Of a stretch of DNA of 64,000 nucleotides, positions 15,967 to 29,013 are shown piece after piece. The stretch comes from Roseateles sp. GTDB lineage: Bacteria > Pseudomonadota > Gammaproteobacteria > Burkholderiales > Burkholderiaceae_C. A model generated the notes under the pieces. The model ran no database searches and was not told where the DNA came from. It saw only the letters and a program-made list of their open reading frames with translations. Position 1 is the stretch's first letter; each line of letters opens with the position of its first letter. The stretch lies in contig JAFALK010000018.1 in assembly GCA_019234295.1 (NCBI GenBank), positions 1-64,000 of the forward strand, given 5' to 3'. The translations under genes were made by a program, and so were the position numbers.

Positions 15967-17538
15967 TCATTGGATGCTCGTGTGCTGGATCAGCGGCATC
16001 GAGTCCCAGCGGTAGGGCGTTTGCACGCCCTTCTTCATCGTCCACGGCCGCAATTGGTAGTGCAGTGGAATGAACAAGAACTCGTCGCGCACGCGCATGA
16101 GCGCCTCACGCAGCATCGTGTCGCGCTTGGCCACATCTATCTCCGTGCGGCTCGCGTCGATCAGCTCATCGAGCCGGGCATCGCTCACGCTCCAGAAGTT
16201 GTAATTGCCGTTTCCGCCGGCTGAGCGCGTGTGCGCCAGCGCCCGAAGAAAGTAGTTGGCATCCAGCGTGGAGTCGCTGCCCCAGCCATAGAGCGCGAGC
16301 GCCGGCGGGCCAGGCTCCTGGCGCATCGTTACCGTGAAGATCGAAAAGGGCTGAGTCGTCAGCTTGACCTTGACACCGATCTTGGCCCACAGACTGATCG
16401 CCGTCAGGCAGATCGCCTCGTCGTTGATGTAGCGGTCATTGGGACACAACAGCGGTAGCTCCAGACCGTTTGGATAGCCAGCTTCCGCGAGCAGCTTTTT
16501 TGCTCGCGCTGGATCGGCCTTCACCGGCACGTCGATGTCGGGCGCGCTCGGTGAGACATCGGGTGGCACCATCAGGCCGGCAGGGATGGACAGACCGCGC
16601 ATCGTCACGCGCTTCAAGGCCTCGCGGTCGATGGCCAGGTTCAGGGCTTCGCGCACGCGCCGCTCGCGCAAGGGGTTCCGGCCTTTGACATCCGAGCCCA
16701 GCAGTTCCTTGTTCCCCTGGTTCATGCCGAAGAAGATCACGCGCGACTCCATGCCCTCGAGCACCTTGAGCCTGGCGTCTTCCTTGAGCTGCGGCAGATT
16801 CTGGGTCGGGCTGTCCGTGATCAGGTCCACGTCGCCCGAGAGCAAGGCTGCCACGCGGGTGGCCGGGGACTTGATCGGCAGGTAGACCAGCTCCGTCACG
16901 TTGCCCGTGTTCCGGCCCCACCAGTCCTTGTTGACCACCATAGAAATGCGCTGGTCCGGCAGCCACTCGGTGATGCGGTAAGGGCCCGTGCCCATCGCAT
17001 GGCGGGAAGCGAAGTTCTCGGTCTTGGCCACGAGGTCCTGCACCTGCGTGGCCTTGTTCTTCTCGCACCAGGTCTTGCTCATGATGTAGAAGCCGGCCAG
17101 GCTTCTGAGCAGCAGCGGATTGGGGCCGTCGAGCAGGAAGTCGACCGTGTGGCTACTGATCTTCCTGACTTCCCTGATTCCGGCGATCGGAGCCAGCTTG
17201 CGCGCCTGCGGCTGGCGGCTGCGCTCGAAGGAGAAGACCACATCGTCTGCAGTGAAGGGCGTGCCGTCGTGGAACTTCACCCCCTTGCGCAATTCGAAGC
17301 GAACCTGTGTCGGGCTGATGAAGGTCCACTGGACTGCGAGTTGGGGTTCCAAGTCCATCTTCAGATTGAGATCGGTCAGCGCCTCGTACGTGTTCTGCAG
17401 CACGCCGGCCGTCGTGCCGTGGTCAACCGCATAGGGATCGAGCGTGAGCACGTCGTTCTGCGCAGCCCAGCGCAGCGTCGCGGCCGGTGCGGCGATGGCT
17501 GCAGTCGCCAGCGCCAAGGCCGTCAGGAACGTGCGCAT
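15967..17538 (-). CDS. ABC transporter substrate-binding protein, peptide/nickel family (SBP_bac_5)
   Basis: 523 residues with a cleavable Sec signal (about 1-20, ending APA-AT). The mature start LRWAAQNDVLTLDPYAVD and LRKGVKFHDGTPFTADDV are classic for family 5 binding proteins of di-/oligopeptide, glutathione or nickel importers. Periplasmic. It is clearly paralogous to the next gene, one base away, and both transcribe leftward. No permease or ATPase gene is adjacent, so it may serve a distant transporter. Ligand unknown. Confidence 0.88.
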   Translation of the reverse strand: MRTFLTALALATAAIAAPAATLRWAAQNDVLTLDPYAVDHGTTAGVLQNTYEALTDLNLKMDLEPQLAVQWTFISPTQVRFELRKGVKFHDGTPFTADDVVFSFERSRQPQARKLAPIAGIREVRKISSHTVDFLLDGPNPLLLRSLAGFYIMSKTWCEKNKATQVQDLVAKTENFASRHAMGTGPYRITEWLPDQRISMVVNKDWWGRNTGNVTELVYLPIKSPATRVAALLSGDVDLITDSPTQNLPQLKEDARLKVLEGMESRVIFFGMNQGNKELLGSDVKGRNPLRERRVREALNLAIDREALKRVTMRGLSIPAGLMVPPDVSPSAPDIDVPVKADPARAKKLLAEAGYPNGLELPLLCPNDRYINDEAICLTAISLWAKIGVKVKLTTQPFSIFTVTMRQEPGPPALALYGWGSDSTLDANYFLRALAHTRSAGGNGNYNFWSVSDARLDELIDASRTEIDVAKRDTMLREALMRVRDEFLFIPLHYQLRPWTMKKGVQTPYRWDSMPLIQHTSIQ

Positions 17539-17539
17539 G

Positions 17540-19102
17540 TCAGCGAACCGTGGTGAAGCGGGCCTCCGGCCGGTCGTTCGAGCGGTAGCTCGTGCTCACG
17601 CCGGTGCGCATCGCCCAAGGCCGCATCTGGTGGTGCAAAGGGATGAACTCATATTCATCGCGCACGCGCAGCAGGGCCGAGCGGATCAGCTCATCGCGCT
17701 TGGTCACGTCCATTTCGGATTTCATCGCATCGATGAGTTCGTCGAGCTTGGGGTCGGAGAGCTTGCTGAAGTTGTAGCTGCCGTCCGGGCCACCACTGCG
17801 CGTGCGCGCGAGTGCCTGCAGGGTGTAGATCGCGTCGCGCATGGAATTGCCCCAGCCCAACATGTACAGCGCGTCCTCGAAACGCTGGAAGCCCGCGCTG
17901 TGCAGGGACATCGGCTGGCTGATCAGCCGGGCCCTGATGCCGATCTTGGCCCACATGGCCACGGCGGCCTGGCAGATCTGCTCGTCGTTGACATAGCGGT
18001 CATTGGGGCAGTTCAGCGGAACCTCGAATCCGTTCGGATAGCCAGCTTCGGCCAGCAAGGCGCGCGCCCTGACCAGGTCGGGCTTGAGCGGCTGGTCGAT
18101 GCCGGGCGTATGGCCGTGCACGCCCGGCGCGATCATGATGCCGGCGGGAATGGACAGTCCGCGCATCACGGAGCGTTGCAGGGCCGCCCGGTCGATGGCC
18201 AAGTTCAGGGCCTCGCGGACGCGGCGGTCCTTGAAGGGGTTCTTGCCCTTCACATCCGAGCCGCGCAACTCCTCGCTGCCCTGGTCCATGGCGAAGAAGA
18301 TGGTGCGGACCTCGACGCCCTCCAGCAGCTTGAGCTTGGGATCCTCCTTGAGCTTGGCCACGTCCTGCGTGGGCAGGTCGGTCAGCAGGTCCACATCGCC
18401 CGAAAGCAGGGCCGCCACGCGCGTGGGCGCGGACTTGATCGGCATGTAGGTCAACTCTGTGACGTTGCCGATGTTCTTGTCCCACCAGTCCTTGTTGAGG
18501 ACCATGGTGATCTTCTGGTCGGGTACCCAGGCCGTGATGCGATAGGGGCCGGTGCCCATCGCATTGTGCGAGGCGTAGGTTTCTTCCTTGGCCTTGAAGT
18601 CCTGGATCTGGGTAGCCTTGTTCTTCTCCGCCCAGGCCTTGCTGATGATGCGAAAGTCGATCAGGCCGCGCAGCAGCATCGGCGTGGGCGAAGCGAGCAG
18701 CATCTCCACCGTGTAGTCGTCGATCTTGCGGATTTCCTTGATGCCGGCCACGTAGATCTGCATGGTGCCTTGTGGCTGGCGGACGCGGTCGAAGGAGAAC
18801 AGCACATCGTCGGCCGTGAAGGGCGTGCCGTCGTGGAATTTCACGCCTCGGCGCAGGTCGAAACGCACTTGAGTCGGCGTGACAAAGGTCCATTTCGTGG
18901 CCAACGCTGGTTCGATCTCGAACTTCTCGCTGTAGCGCACCAGGCCTTCGTAGGCATGTTGCAGAATGGCTTCCGTGGTGGCGTGGTCCTGCGAATGCGG
19001 GTCCAGGGTCAGCACGTCGTTCTGGGCTGCCCAGCGCAGCGAGGCGGCGGGCGCGCCGAGCGCGAAGGAGGCGAGCAGGGCGGCAAGCAACTGGCGCTTC
19101 AT
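17540..19102 (-). CDS. ABC transporter substrate-binding protein, peptide/nickel family (paralogue)
   Basis: 520 residues, signal peptide about 1-20, mature start LRWAAQNDVLTLDPHSQD. It shares the same length and many motifs with the downstream copy (MGTGPYRIT, LLSGDVDL, RRVREALNLAIDR), showing a tandem duplication that has since diverged. It would be translated first in a two-gene transcript. Partner permease genes are absent nearby. Periplasmic peptide or glutathione binding is likely. Confidence 0.88.
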   Translation of the reverse strand: MKRQLLAALLASFALGAPAASLRWAAQNDVLTLDPHSQDHATTEAILQHAYEGLVRYSEKFEIEPALATKWTFVTPTQVRFDLRRGVKFHDGTPFTADDVLFSFDRVRQPQGTMQIYVAGIKEIRKIDDYTVEMLLASPTPMLLRGLIDFRIISKAWAEKNKATQIQDFKAKEETYASHNAMGTGPYRITAWVPDQKITMVLNKDWWDKNIGNVTELTYMPIKSAPTRVAALLSGDVDLLTDLPTQDVAKLKEDPKLKLLEGVEVRTIFFAMDQGSEELRGSDVKGKNPFKDRRVREALNLAIDRAALQRSVMRGLSIPAGIMIAPGVHGHTPGIDQPLKPDLVRARALLAEAGYPNGFEVPLNCPNDRYVNDEQICQAAVAMWAKIGIRARLISQPMSLHSAGFQRFEDALYMLGWGNSMRDAIYTLQALARTRSGGPDGSYNFSKLSDPKLDELIDAMKSEMDVTKRDELIRSALLRVRDEYEFIPLHHQMRPWAMRTGVSTSYRSNDRPEARFTTVR

Positions 19103-19157
19103 CGAGACTCCCCGGGAATGGAAGCCCCGATGCTAGTGAGCGGGGCCGTCTCGCAAC

Positions 19158-19445
19158 TCAGGGCATGCCCGTAGGTTCCAGATCGGAGTCGCAGCCTCGG
19201 CCGCTGGCGATCCAGCGCCGTAGCAAAGGTTGGAGCGCGCGCGGCGCGCCCGTGAGCGCCCCGCAGAAGTAACGCGTTTGTTCGCCTGACCAGCGCAGCA
19301 TGCGGCAGGCGCCGCGGCGCTTCAGGCTCAGTACCATGCCCACGGGGCAGGGCTCTGCGGCGCAGCACACGCCGCATCCATTGCACGTCGCCCCCAGGGC
19401 CGGCTTGGCCGGAGCCTCGACATGCAAATGGATGACTCGGCTCAC
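19158..19445 (-). CDS. YkgJ-family cysteine cluster protein
   Basis: 95 residues from GTG at 19445-19443, overlapping the stop of the upstream oxygenase gene as GTGA. The cluster CNGCGVCCAAEPCPVG near residues 19-34 with further Cys (GACRM, YFCG, GCDSD) fits the YkgJ/UPF0153 zinc- or iron-binding family of unknown function. Translational coupling to an Fe(II) oxygenase is suggestive of metal handling, though this is inference. Longer in-frame starts upstream lie inside the oxygenase gene and are not supported. Confidence 0.75.
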   Translation of the reverse strand: MSRVIHLHVEAPAKPALGATCNGCGVCCAAEPCPVGMVLSLKRRGACRMLRWSGEQTRYFCGALTGAPRALQPLLRRWIASGRGCDSDLEPTGMP

Positions 19446-20284
19446 ATCTTCACGCCGAGTTCGCGCAGGCGTTCCTGCAGATAGGCGTCCGCTGTGTAGC
19501 GGTCCGAGAGCACCACCTCCGGGCGCGGGTGCAGGAACAGCGGCAGCGAGACTCGGCTGCGCTTGGCGCCTTCGCCTGTCGGGTTCATGACGCGGTGCTG
19601 GGTCGAGGGGTAGTAGCCCTGCGAGGCCTCCTGCAGCATGTCGCCGATATTGATGGTCAGAGTGCCGAAGTCGCAGGGCACGTCGTGCCAGGAGCCGTCC
19701 TTGCCCTGCACCTGCAGGCCCGGCTCGTTGGCCGCGGGCAGAATGGTCAGCAGGTTGATGTCGCCGTGCGCGGCGGCGCGGATCGAGCCCGCGGGTTCCT
19801 TGCCCGTCAGCGGGGGATAGCGCAGCACGCGCAGCAGGGTCTGGCGGCTGTCCTTGATCATGTTGGACAGCGGCTCGCGGTAGTGTCGGGCGATCTCGGG
19901 CGGCGTGTACTTCTCGACCCAAGAGAGCAACTCCGCGGCCAGCTGGTTGGCCTGCTTGTAGTAGCTCATCGCGTCGGCCTTGAGTTGCGGCGGAATCCGG
20001 CCCCAGGGGTAGATGTGGAAGTACTCCTTGATGTCCTTTTGCGTGTGGCCCTTGGCCGTCTCTGAGATCTCAGTGGAGAACCAGCCGTCCTGGGTCTCGG
20101 GCGAGAAGGCATAAGGCGCCTTTTCATCGCCATTGAAAAAAGCCAGCCAGTCGGCGTAGATCTTCTCCACCAGGCTTTGCTGGATCGGGTGGTTGGACAG
20201 CACGCCGAAGCCGGTTTCGTGCAGTGAACGGGTGAATTGTTCGGCCGCGTCGGCGGCCCGGTAGTCTACGACCTTGACTTGCAT
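19442..20284 (-). CDS. 2-oxoglutarate/Fe(II)-dependent oxygenase, isopenicillin-N-synthase-like
   Basis: 280 residues. The DIOX_N part (about 10-110) is followed by the double-stranded beta-helix with HGDINLLTIL (His and Asp ligands), a distal His in STQHRVMNP and the 2-oxoglutarate Arg in RVSLPLF. ATG 20284 has GGAGAC upstream; an upstream in-frame extension has no similarity. It transcribes away from sucA, whose enzyme uses the same 2-oxoglutarate, but any link is speculative. Substrate unknown. Confidence 0.88.
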   Translation of the reverse strand: MQVKVVDYRAADAAEQFTRSLHETGFGVLSNHPIQQSLVEKIYADWLAFFNGDEKAPYAFSPETQDGWFSTEISETAKGHTQKDIKEYFHIYPWGRIPPQLKADAMSYYKQANQLAAELLSWVEKYTPPEIARHYREPLSNMIKDSRQTLLRVLRYPPLTGKEPAGSIRAAAHGDINLLTILPAANEPGLQVQGKDGSWHDVPCDFGTLTINIGDMLQEASQGYYPSTQHRVMNPTGEGAKRSRVSLPLFLHPRPEVVLSDRYTADAYLQERLRELGVKM

Positions 20285-20502
20285 GGGAGCGTCTCCAGAG
20301 GCGCCAGCACCATTCAATGGCGGGGTGCGCGGCGCATGCAGACTGAAGTCTAAGAGCTTGGCGCCCAGGGGCGGCAAACGTTTGCGAATTTGTGGGGCCG
20401 CAGCCTGGGACGCAAGCAACAGCCCACAAGCAGCCGCTCGAAATTTGCCAAATCGTCCCAATATGCGCCGGAAATCTCAGTTACCTAGGGTTTCCAAGGA
20501 GT

Positions 20503-20656
20503 GCTACAGTCCGCCACACCAAATGTGGTCCTTCCCGTCCCTTTTGACTGGTAACAGCAAAGGTGGGTCGCAATCCGCCAACCGGTGAAGCCGTGTCGCG
20601 GAAGGTTTGTCAACCAGCCAACAGCCTTGGATACCGGGGCAGAAGGTGAGCGAGAG
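20503..20656 (+). ncRNA. Probable sucA leader RNA
   Basis: A 150-base untranslated leader precedes sucA. A sucA RNA motif is known in the 5' leaders of sucA genes in Burkholderiales (function unproven, possibly regulatory). Visible elements include a stem CCACA/TGTGG (20514-20518 with 20524-20528) and an AAGG/CCTT stem enclosing GGTTTGTCAACC (about 20602-20627), close to the ribosome-binding site. I could not align it to the covariance model, so assignment rests on position, order-level taxonomy and pairing. Confidence 0.5.
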
Positions 20657-23503
<2,847 letters not shown>

Positions 23504-23579
23504 AGACCAGGCAGGCCCGGTGCTGCGCTAGCGCGCCCCGGGCCCTGTCCGCTCACGAACACCGTAAAGACACACCATC

Positions 23580-24842
<1,263 letters not shown>

Positions 24843-24860
24843 GCTGGAAAGAACGAAAAC

Positions 24861-26279
24861 ATGAGCAAGCAATTCGATGTCGTCGTCATCGGCGGCGGCC
24901 CCGGCGGCTATGTCGCGGCCATCCGCGCTGCGCAGCTCGGCTTCAACACGGCCTGCATCGACGAATGGAAGAACGAGAAGGGCGGTCCGGCTCCCGGCGG
25001 CACCTGCACCAACGTCGGCTGCATCCCGTCCAAGGCCCTGCTGCAGTCCAGCGAGCATTACGAGCACGCCAGCAAGCATTTCGCCGAGCACGGCATCAGC
25101 ACGGGCAGCCTGTCCATCGATGTGGCCACCATGCTGGGTCGCAAGGACGCCGTGGTGAAGCAGAACAACGACGGCATCCTCTACCTGTTCAAGAAGAACA
25201 AGGTTACGTTCTTCCACGGTCGCGGCAGCTTCATCGCCGCCAAGGATGGTGTCTATGAGCTCAAGGCCGGCGAAGAGAGTGTCACCGCCAAGCACGTGAT
25301 CGTGGCCACCGGCTCGAATGCGCGCCAACTGCCAGGTGCGCCATTCGACGAAGTCGACATCCTCTCCAACGATGGCGCCCTGCGCATTCCCACCACGCCC
25401 AAGAAGCTTGGCGTGATCGGCTCGGGCGTGATCGGCCTGGAACTCGGCTCGGTCTGGCGCCGCCTCGGTGCCGAGGTCGTGGTGCTCGAAGCCATGCCGG
25501 CCTTCTTGCCGACCGTGGACGAAAGCGTGGCCAAGGAGGCTGCCAAGCTGTTCAAGAAGCAGGGTCTCAACATCGAGCTCGGCGTCAAGATCGGCGAGGT
25601 CAAGACCGACAAGAACGGCGTGATCGTGGCCTACACCGATGCCAAGGGCAATGAGCACCATCTCGCAGTGGACAAGCTGATCGTCTCGATCGGCCGCGTA
25701 GCCAATACCATCGGCCTGAACCCCGAGGCTGTCGGCCTGAAGCTCGACGAGCGCGGCGCCATCGTCGTGGACCACGACTGCAAGACCAACCTGCCCAACG
25801 TCTGGGCCGTCGGCGACGTGGTGCGTGGCCCCATGCTCGCTCACAAGGCCGAGGAAGAGGGCGTGGCCGTGGCCGAGCGCATCGCCGGCCAGCACGGTCA
25901 TGTGGATTTCGACATCATTCCGTCGGTCATCTACACCAGCCCCGAGATCGCCCAGGTCGGCAAGACCGAGCAGCAGCTCAAGGCCGAAGGCCGCGCCTAC
26001 AAGTCGGGTCAGTTCCCCTTCCTGGCCAACGGCCGCGCCCGTGCGCTCGGCGACACCAGCGGTTTCGTCAAGTTCCTGGCGGACGCCACGACTGACGAGA
26101 TCCTCGGCGTTCACATCATTGGCCCCTTCGCTTCGGAGCTGATCTCTGAAGCCACGGTGGCGATGGCCTTCAAGGCATCGGCCGAGGACATCGCGCGCAT
26201 CTGCCATGCTCACCCGAGCCTGAGCGAATCGACCAAGGAAGCGGCCCTGGCCGTAGACAAGCGCACGCTGAACTTCTAA
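24861..26279 (+). CDS. lpdA: Dihydrolipoyl dehydrogenase (E3)
   Basis: 472 residues. FAD motif GGGPGG at 11-16, redox disulfide C49 and C54 in [16 protein letters not shown]-binding [10 protein letters not shown], and C-terminal H451/E456 in HPSLSE. It reoxidises lipoamide of the complex encoded upstream and may serve others. The start of zapE abuts its stop directly. Confidence 0.97.
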   Translation: MSKQFDVVVIGGGPGGYVAAIRAAQLGFNTACIDEWKNEKGGPAPGGTCTNVGCIPSKALLQSSEHYEHASKHFAEHGISTGSLSIDVATMLGRKDAVVKQNNDGILYLFKKNKVTFFHGRGSFIAAKDGVYELKAGEESVTAKHVIVATGSNARQLPGAPFDEVDILSNDGALRIPTTPKKLGVIGSGVIGLELGSVWRRLGAEVVVLEAMPAFLPTVDESVAKEAAKLFKKQGLNIELGVKIGEVKTDKNGVIVAYTDAKGNEHHLAVDKLIVSIGRVANTIGLNPEAVGLKLDERGAIVVDHDCKTNLPNVWAVGDVVRGPMLAHKAEEEGVAVAERIAGQHGHVDFDIIPSVIYTSPEIAQVGKTEQQLKAEGRAYKSGQFPFLANGRARALGDTSGFVKFLADATTDEILGVHIIGPFASELISEATVAMAFKASAEDIARICHAHPSLSESTKEAALAVDKRTLNF

Positions 26280-27380
26280 GTGACCTCTGTCACCGAGCTG
26301 TACAAGCAGACGCTCGCCGAGCGCGGCTACACGGCCGACCCGGCGCAGCTGCGTGCCGTCGCGTCCCTGCAGCGCTGCCAAGACGAGTGGGCTGACTACA
26401 AGGCACGGCGCTCCAACGCCGTGACCAAGCTGCTCGTGCGGCCGCCGCTGCCGCGCGGCGTCTACATGTACGGCGGCGTCGGCCGGGGAAAAAGCTTCCT
26501 GATGGACTGCTTCTTCCAGGCCGTTCCGCTGACGCGCAAGACCCGCCTGCACTTCCACGAGTTCATGCGCGAGGTGCACCGCGAGCTGCAGGACCTGCAA
26601 GGCATCGCCGATCCGCTGGAGGAGCTGGGCCGGCGCATCGCCAAGCGCTTTCGCCTGATCTGCTTCGACGAGTTTCACGTGTCGGACGTGACTGACGCGA
26701 TGATCCTGTACCGCTTGCTGGACTCAATGTTCCGCAACCGGGTGTCTATCGTCACGACCTCCAACTTTCAGCCCGACGGGCTCTACCCGAACGGACTGCA
26801 TCGCGAGCGCGTGTTGCCGGCGATCGAGCTGCTCAAGGAAAAGCTGGAAGTCATCAACGTGGACAACGGCACGGACTACCGGCGCCGCACGCTCGACCAG
26901 GTGGACTTCTATCACTGCCCGTTGAGCGAGCAAGCCGAGCTTGCCCTGACCAAGACCTTCGAAGACCTAGCCGAGGCCAAGGACGAGGATCCGCTGCTGC
27001 ACATCGAGCACCGCGAGATCAGAGCGCGCCGCCGCGCCGGCGGCGTGGTCTGGTTCGATTTCAAGACCCTGTGCGGTGGCCCGCGTTCGCAAAACGACTA
27101 CCTGGAGCTCGCCAGTCGCTTCCACACCCTGATCCTCTCGGGCGTGCCCGAGATGCCGCCCAGGCTGGCCAGCGAGGCGCGCCGCTTTACTTTGCTGGTG
27201 GATGTGCTGTACGACCGGCGCGTGAAGCTGGTCATCTCTGCCGCGGTCCCGGCAGAGCAGCTGTACAGCGAAGGCCCTCTGGCACACGAGTTCCCGCGCA
27301 CCGTCTCGCGCCTCGAGGAAATGCGTTCGCGCGAATACCTGGAACTCGCACGCCGCGACGTTGATACTTCACTGACATGA
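26280..27380 (+). CDS. zapE: AFG1-family ATPase, cell-division protein ZapE
   Basis: 366 residues starting at GTG 26280, which begins right after the lpdA stop. Walker A GGVGRGKS at 65-72 and Walker B LICFDEF at D130-E131, with an arginine-rich C-terminal half, define the AFG1/ZapE family, which destabilises FtsZ rings at late division. The ribosome-binding site is poor, so translation probably couples to lpdA. Position behind lpdA is common in betaproteobacteria. Confidence 0.93.
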   Translation: MTSVTELYKQTLAERGYTADPAQLRAVASLQRCQDEWADYKARRSNAVTKLLVRPPLPRGVYMYGGVGRGKSFLMDCFFQAVPLTRKTRLHFHEFMREVHRELQDLQGIADPLEELGRRIAKRFRLICFDEFHVSDVTDAMILYRLLDSMFRNRVSIVTTSNFQPDGLYPNGLHRERVLPAIELLKEKLEVINVDNGTDYRRRTLDQVDFYHCPLSEQAELALTKTFEDLAEAKDEDPLLHIEHREIRARRRAGGVVWFDFKTLCGGPRSQNDYLELASRFHTLILSGVPEMPPRLASEARRFTLLVDVLYDRRVKLVISAAVPAEQLYSEGPLAHEFPRTVSRLEEMRSREYLELARRDVDTSLT

Positions 27381-27982
27381 AGCCGCTGCTGTTCCTGCTC
27401 GCGTTCGCCACGCTGCCGGCCCTGGCCGCGCAAGAGCGCGAGCAACTGAGGGCCCGGCAAGATGTCGTCGAGCGCCGCTTCACCGAGGACAGCCGGGAAT
27501 GCGCGCGCCACTTCGTCGTCAATGCCTGCTTGGACGAGGCGCGCGAGCGGCGCCGCTTGGCGCTCAAACCCATCGTCGAGCGCCAGCTGGCGCTGGATGC
27601 CCAGGAGCGTCGCGAACGCTCCAGCGAGCAGGCCGAGCGCGTGCGTCAACGCCAGCAAGAGGCGGGCGCGTCCGAAGCCAGCGCCCTGAGCGTGCCGCTC
27701 AGGGCCAGTGAGCCTCGCGCCGCCAAGCCGCAGGCGCAGCCCCGGGTCGCGCCCGATGCGCAGAAGCGCGCTTCGGAACAAGAGGCGAGGATCGACGCCG
27801 CGCAGCGGGACGCAGCGCGCAATCGGGCGAAGCTGGCAGCGCGCCAGGCGCAGCTGCGCGAGCGTCAGCAGCAGGCGGAACGCGATGCAGACAACCCCAG
27901 GGCCAAGGCGGCGAACAGCCTGCCCACGCCCACGGCGGCGCAGATCGCCACCCTGAAGGCATCCGAAGCCGCGAGCCGTTGA
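27377..27982 (+). CDS. Secreted coiled-coil protein of unknown function
   Basis: 201 residues. A signal peptide (MKPLLFLLAFATLPALAAQ) is followed by a highly charged Arg/Glu/Gln/Ala-rich protein, probably a long helix or coiled coil, with one short region around CARHFVVNACLDEARERRR that has two Cys and is more globular. Its ATG overlaps the zapE stop (ATGA), so it is co-translated. Similar short periplasmic proteins are found in relatives but have no known role. Confidence 0.75.
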   Translation: MKPLLFLLAFATLPALAAQEREQLRARQDVVERRFTEDSRECARHFVVNACLDEARERRRLALKPIVERQLALDAQERRERSSEQAERVRQRQQEAGASEASALSVPLRASEPRAAKPQAQPRVAPDAQKRASEQEARIDAAQRDAARNRAKLAARQAQLRERQQQAERDADNPRAKAANSLPTPTAAQIATLKASEAASR

Positions 27983-27994
27983 TCCGGCCGTGGA

Positions 27995-28768
27995 TCAGGC
28001 GATGGGTTCGAGCTTGACGATGGCCAACGAGAGGTTGTCGCCGCCATTGCGGGCGCGCTGACGCGCCTTGTTGATCAGCAGCTCGCAGGCCTCGCGAGGC
28101 TGCAGGCTGTGGAGCACGGTTCCCAGCTCGCGATGGGTGAAATAGTGCCAGAGGCCGTCGCTGCAGCACATCAACGTGTCGCCAACCTGGAGCTGGCCGA
28201 AGCTCTCCTGCGTGGGCTCGGGTTCCGTGACCGTGCCCAGGCAGCCGGTCAGAAGGTTGGACTGCGGGTGGACTGCCGCCTCTTCCTCGGTCAGCTGGCC
28301 TTCGTCGACGAGGCGCTGCACATAGGAATGGTCCATGGTGCGCTTTACCAGGTTGGCGCCGCGAAACAGATAGATGCGCGAGTCGCCGGTGTGCACCCAG
28401 TGGCAACTGCGGTCGGCCTCGATGACGAAGGCCGCGATCGTGCTGTGGGGCTCCTCCTCGGCGGCGATGGCCGTGAGACGAATCATCAGGTGCGCCTCGG
28501 CGACGAGCTGGGCCAGCAAGCTCTTGGTGTCTTCCTCTCCGGGCACGAAGCGCTCGAAGAGCTGGTGCGCCGTGAGCACGACCTGGTCGGCCGCTTTGCG
28601 CCCGCCGCTCTTGCCGCCCATGCCGTCGGCCACCACGGCCAGCACGCAGCCGCTGCTGCGCGGATGACCGATGACTTGCACCCGGTCCTGCTGGTACTGG
28701 CGGTCACCGCGATGGCTACCCGTGGCCGCGTTCAGGCGAAATCCGAGAGTGGTTTTGCTGCTGCTCAT
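27995..28768 (-). CDS. PP2C-family serine/threonine phosphatase
   Basis: 257 residues, the size of Stp1-like bacterial PP2C. Metal-binding motifs are present: QQDRV (D28), ADGMGG (D48-G52), a central GDSRIY and C-terminal GGDNLSLAIV. It removes phosphate from Ser/Thr of proteins. No kinase gene is next to it; it converges on the coiled-coil gene with 12 bases between stops and diverges from the YdcH-like gene. Confidence 0.9.
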   Translation of the reverse strand: MSSSKTTLGFRLNAATGSHRGDRQYQQDRVQVIGHPRSSGCVLAVVADGMGGKSGGRKAADQVVLTAHQLFERFVPGEEDTKSLLAQLVAEAHLMIRLTAIAAEEEPHSTIAAFVIEADRSCHWVHTGDSRIYLFRGANLVKRTMDHSYVQRLVDEGQLTEEEAAVHPQSNLLTGCLGTVTEPEPTQESFGQLQVGDTLMCCSDGLWHYFTHRELGTVLHSLQPREACELLINKARQRARNGGDNLSLAIVKLEPIA

Positions 28769-28793
28769 GGGCGACGTGACAAAGTAGCAAAAC

Positions 28794-28799
28794 TATAAT
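28794..28799 (+). promoter_or_regulatory. -10 box TATAAT before the YdcH-like gene
   Basis: A consensus TATAAT lies only 10 bases before ATG 28810, so transcription would begin about 3 to 4 bases before the start codon. No consensus -35 is visible at 16-18 bases. The complement (TATAGT offset by a few bases) might also serve the divergent phosphatase gene. Confidence 0.5.
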
Positions 28800-28809
28800 T
28801 CGGTTTGAC

Positions 28810-29013
28810 ATGGATGAAGAGCTCCACTCACTCTCCCGGCGGCTGATCGAGTTACGGATCGAACACGCCGACCTGGATGAGATGATCGACCGCCTGGCCG
28901 AGGTTCAGCCGGTCGATGAGTTGGCCGTGCGCCGCCTCAAGAAGCGCCGGCTCGCCCTGCGCGACGAGATCGCACGGCTGGAGCGGGAGATCGAACCGGC
29001 CGAACCCGCGTGA
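28810..29013 (+). CDS. YdcH/DUF465-family small helical protein
   Basis: 67 residues forming a two-helix hairpin; the helical pattern with LRIEHADLDEMIDRL and LKKRRLALRDEIARLE is the DUF465 signature. Function unknown. It lacks a Shine-Dalgarno and may be translated from a near-leaderless message. Its end overlaps the GTG of the helicase gene by 4 bases. Confidence 0.82.
   Translation: MDEELHSLSRRLIELRIEHADLDEMIDRLAEVQPVDELAVRRLKKRRLALRDEIARLEREIEPAEPA

Noticed and set aside
17444-19174. Plus-strand frame of 576 codons opposite the second binding protein
   Set aside because: Antisense of a clear SBP_bac_5 gene; no domain found.
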